From Enterococcus sp. 5H (lineage in GTDB: Bacteria > Bacillota > Bacilli > Lactobacillales > Enterococcaceae): a DNA stretch of 64,000 nt. The DNA lies in contig NZ_AMDP01000043.1 in NCBI RefSeq assembly GCF_028128615.1, forward strand, positions 1-64,000. The letters are read 5' to 3'. Position 1 is the stretch's first letter, and each line of letters begins with the position of its first letter. Positions 61,215 through 64,000 of this stretch are shown here, one piece after another. The position numbers were made by a program, and so were the translations under genes. Below the pieces are notes generated by a model. It had not been told where the DNA came from. It made no database searches and was given only the letters and a program-made list of their open reading frames with translations.

Positions 61215-62318
61215 TTATTCACCATCTCTTCTATCAATTTTTTTTCGTTTTTTCTTTTGGTTACTTTGTTTTTTCCGTCTAGCAATTCTAATTTTCTTCC
61301 ACTGCTTCTCCCATTTCTTTCTTCTTAGGAGAGACAATAGCATAACTACAATAACAACAATTATTAACAAAATCGTCGTCCCCTTAATCCAACTTGGTGT
61401 TACAATTTTAAAGGCACTTTCTTCATTCATTTTTTTTGCTTGCTGATTTGTAATTGTAAAATCTTTAGTGAGTTGCCATTCTTGGTAATCATTAGATGCA
61501 TCCAGTCTTAGGGTATAAGTTCCAGAAGGCAACGCTGCAATACCCCAATCTATTTCAAAATCAAAAACACTGTTTGGAGCCATACTGTAGTTTTCTACCG
61601 TTTTTCTTTTAACAACTTCATCGGTTCCTTTCTTCGTCATCGTAGCAACAATGTTTAAATTCTCTAATACTTTAGGTTCAGGATTTTGGAGATTCGCCAA
61701 AACCATTTTTTTCCCACGTTTAATTGATGCTTTCACCGAGTTTAAATTCAAGGTCTGCGCATTGTTAAACTCATCTCCCGATTGAGAAGTAATTAATCCT
61801 ACTCGATAAGCAAATTCAGTAGAGACCCCACTTTTAGCTCCTTCACCTTGATCCAATGCGAAAACAAGTGCCCCCATTTTCACACCATCATACTTTTCTT
61901 TTGGCGGAGTCAATTGGATTTTTACAGTTTTTTCTTCGTAATTTTCAACTGTAATATCAGGCGTTTCTACTTTAATCATCGATGTTATAGGTTCTTTTAA
62001 TGTCTGATCGTACAAACTTTTGTCATCACTATATTCAATCGTACCGCCATCTCCTGTAATAGCATTAGTGCCATAAATTTTAATATGAACACTTTCTTTT
62101 TTTGTACTTTTAACTCTTACTTCCAGTGTTTGAGATTCTCCTGGTGTCGTTTCCACATAAAAATAACTTTTAGTGGGATCTATTTGTGTATTTGGCTCTA
62201 CAAGCGTTACCGTGTAGCCTAAATTATCATCCTTATCTGCTGCATTCACTTGATTTGCAAAAAAAAATAGTGAAAAGATACCCATTAGAGTTAAAGCGAT
62301 GGTATTCATTTTTTTCAT
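61215..62318 (-). CDS. DUF916/DUF3324 WxL-interacting membrane protein
   Basis: This encodes 367 residues from ATG 62318, with TAGGAGG ten bases upstream; an upstream in-frame start is poorer. It has a signal peptide, DUF916 (YFYVETTPGESQTLEVRVK), DUF3324, then a membrane helix and a very basic tail (RRKKWEKQWKKIRIARRKK). It anchors the WxL complex at the membrane. The second of two homologues in the operon. Confidence 0.88.
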   Translation of the reverse strand: MKKMNTIALTLMGIFSLFFFANQVNAADKDDNLGYTVTLVEPNTQIDPTKSYFYVETTPGESQTLEVRVKSTKKESVHIKIYGTNAITGDGGTIEYSDDKSLYDQTLKEPITSMIKVETPDITVENYEEKTVKIQLTPPKEKYDGVKMGALVFALDQGEGAKSGVSTEFAYRVGLITSQSGDEFNNAQTLNLNSVKASIKRGKKMVLANLQNPEPKVLENLNIVATMTKKGTDEVVKRKTVENYSMAPNSVFDFEIDWGIAALPSGTYTLRLDASNDYQEWQLTKDFTITNQQAKKMNEESAFKIVTPSWIKGTTILLIIVVIVVMLLSLLRRKKWEKQWKKIRIARRKKQSNQKKKRKKIDRRDGE

Positions 62319-62352
62319 GAGTAAACTGCCTCCTAACAACTAAAATCTATTC

Positions 62353-63006
62353 TTACTTGATTGATTTAACAGTAATTTCAACATGCCATTCATTTTTAGA
62401 GTCATTGTTTATATTATTTATTAAGCAATAGCCTTTTTTTTCAAACTCTTTCGCCCAATGAGATAAAAATTCTTCTGAGTAGGTTTCAGCCATTTCTTTT
62501 GTTTGAAAAGGACCCGCTACTTTGAGTTGTTCGTTCTCCTCATAAGATTCATCTTTTTCATCATGCAAATATTTGGTAATCACATAGATGATATAGACAA
62601 TCGTCAAAGAAGTGATAAATATCAATAGAAACAACGGCCAAACAATCGTCTTTAATAACGCTATCCCATTAATTCCAATAATGGCTAAAAATAAAACCAT
62701 TGCATAGGTTATTTCTTTTCGTTTCATGACTGATCGCTTGTTCTTAATGTAAAACATCAAAATAAGAAATAAATTTAGAGTCATTAGTAAAAATGAAACA
62801 AATAAAAATTTCAGTAGATCGTCCAAATAATAATTCACCATAAACAGTAGCTGAATGATGAATTTTGCTTTTTTGTCTACATAAAACACAGCTTCTTCGT
62901 AAAACCTTGAAAATAAAATAAAATTTGTAACCCACCCAATTACCAAGATGACTTCACAAAGATAATAATTCCGATAGTTTAGATAATAATTCTTTTTTTC
63001 TTTCAC
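62353..63006 (-). CDS. Four-helix membrane protein with soluble C-terminus
   Basis: This encodes 217 residues from GTG 63006; an ATG four bases earlier is in a different frame. Four membrane helices (about residues 10-140) and a soluble acidic C-terminal 75 residues. It is the first structural gene of the WxL operon after its regulator. I recognise no family. It may sense or support the complex. Confidence 0.55.
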   Translation of the reverse strand: MKEKKNYYLNYRNYYLCEVILVIGWVTNFILFSRFYEEAVFYVDKKAKFIIQLLFMVNYYLDDLLKFLFVSFLLMTLNLFLILMFYIKNKRSVMKRKEITYAMVLFLAIIGINGIALLKTIVWPLFLLIFITSLTIVYIIYVITKYLHDEKDESYEENEQLKVAGPFQTKEMAETYSEEFLSHWAKEFEKKGYCLINNINNDSKNEWHVEITVKSIK

Positions 63007-63110
63007 TCATTTAGCCATCCATTTCTTTACATATTTACTTAGAACGTACAGATATTCCTTAGGTGTACTAATGTTACGACTCCAGCTTAACTTTCGTGAT
63101 TTTTACAGCA

Positions 63111-63863
63111 TTACTGCTGTAGAACTTTTTCATTTGTTTTGATCGAAAAACTACTTTCGATTTTTGAGCAAGTTAGAACATAGCCTTTCGTACGAACAAT
63201 TTCAATTTCAAAATAACTCTGTGCTTTTAACTTACTTCTAATATGGAAAATGAAATTTGCTACTCTGTATTTAGCTATTGGATCTTCCATCAAATCACCA
63301 TAAATGACTTGATTAATTTCGTGATACGTAACAACTTTCCCCATGTTCCTATAAAGCAGTTCTATAATTTTGAATTCTTTTCTGGTTAATGTTATGATTT
63401 TGTCACGAACCACCAAACTTAATTTTGATTGATCTAAAAAATGATCTTCCGAGACCTTTTTTTCTTCCGTTTTATTTAGCAAATGATTTTTGTAATTGAT
63501 TGCATTTTTTATAACGGTACTTAGCATTTCGACATTGTGATCTGACTTAAGTATTTCTATCACTGAATTTTTACTCAAATGAGGATATAGCTTAACCAAC
63601 TCAGATTCCTCATCTCCACAAAGAATCCAAATGAATAAAGAAAAGTCATCTTGTAGATCAATCAACCATTGAAACACTTGAACATAGTCAGAAGATTTTT
63701 CTACTTTAATTATTAAGCCATCTAATAGACCTATTTGCTTCTTCTCTTTAATTTCAATTAGTGAGTAACTTTGTTCATTAAGAACTGTTTTTATCAAGTT
63801 ATCAAAGTTATTATTCTGCTCGGAATCAGTTTCAAAATGTAATATGCCGATAGTATTTCCCAT
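63111..63863 (-). CDS. Winged-helix (OmpR-type) regulator of the WxL operon
   Basis: This encodes 250 residues with GGGAGGAAG before ATG 63863. The C-terminal half (about 130-240) is an OmpR/PhoB-type winged helix (TRKEFKIIELLYRNMGKVVT, then RSKLKAQSYFEIEIVRTKGYVL). The N-terminal half resembles a receiver domain, but the usual phospho-acceptor Asp is not evident. It is the first gene of the cluster and probably controls it directly. No histidine kinase gene is beside it. Confidence 0.8.
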   Translation of the reverse strand: MGNTIGILHFETDSEQNNNFDNLIKTVLNEQSYSLIEIKEKKQIGLLDGLIIKVEKSSDYVQVFQWLIDLQDDFSLFIWILCGDEESELVKLYPHLSKNSVIEILKSDHNVEMLSTVIKNAINYKNHLLNKTEEKKVSEDHFLDQSKLSLVVRDKIITLTRKEFKIIELLYRNMGKVVTYHEINQVIYGDLMEDPIAKYRVANFIFHIRSKLKAQSYFEIEIVRTKGYVLTCSKIESSFSIKTNEKVLQQ

Positions 63864-64000
63864 TTTCTTCCTCCCAATATAATTTTCGATAGTTTTCTTA
63901 TTTTATTTACAAATACGAAAATCACTCATAAACTGCTTCAATCAGAACTTAATACTACTTATGACGGCAAAATTGACGGCGAATGTCTATAAAAAGTTAA
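63864..64000. other. Upstream region of the WxL regulator, right edge
   Basis: No gene is seen in this A/T-rich stretch, which should hold the regulator's promoter. No strong -35/-10 pair was found. A short palindrome-like ACGGC / GACGGCG repeat lies near 63963-63980. Confidence 0.35.

Overview
The window is a low-GC Firmicute chromosome segment. The genus is most likely Enterococcus: it carries rplU-prp-rpmA with an N-terminally processed L27, heterodimeric EfrCD-like exporters, a WxL/DUF916/LPxT surface operon, an ArpU-like phage regulator and a msmX-type sugar ATPase. I do not assert a species.

Region by region. (1) 1-9.5 kb: an integrated element with a tyrosine integrase beside rpmA, a repressor with a non-standard start codon, overlapping divergent promoters with three operators, an antirepressor, many tightly packed small genes, a replication initiator with internal iterons, a DnaC-like loader and an ArpU/RinA-like activator. 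No head, tail or lysis genes are visible, and an FMN split-barrel gene runs off the left edge. (2) 9.5-15 kb: rpmA, prp, rplU with its L21 leader, tRNA-Arg(UCU), and a MarR-regulated heterodimeric ABC exporter. (3) 15.2-24.5 kb: a compact tail-only locus. It has a major tail protein, a frameshifted G/GT chaperone, a tape measure, Dit, a Tal with lysozyme and CHAP domains, BppU and three paralogous tip proteins, but no capsid, terminase, portal, holin or separate endolysin. (4) 24.7-48 kb: housekeeping genes: TauE-like exporter, GNATs, RpiR regulator, GH4 glycosidase, tsaE, pta, ung, HAD phosphatase, 3D-domain wall protein, a second heterodimeric exporter, folT under a THF riboswitch, mgsA, msmX, a niacin-type ECF component and a gcv operon under a tandem glycine riboswitch. 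(5) 48-51.5 kb: a probable type VII secreted lipase toxin locus. It holds a membrane-anchored candidate immunity protein, a protein with N-terminal lipase and C-terminal helical domains, two small helical partners, and a decayed WXG100 gene. (6) 51.7-64 kb: an AI-2E-family permease and a WxL cell-surface operon with its own winged-helix regulator. The small WxL gene is bracketed by 31-bp inverted repeats.

How it fits together: regions 3 and 5 are candidate antagonism systems (a capsid-less phage tail and a T7SS toxin), and region 6 is a surface complex that may be switchable. The strongest leads are the tail-only locus, the reverse-arranged lipase toxin locus, and the inverted repeats around the WxL gene. 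Start codons were re-chosen by Shine-Dalgarno position where noted. Functions rest on motif recognition only; no database search was run.
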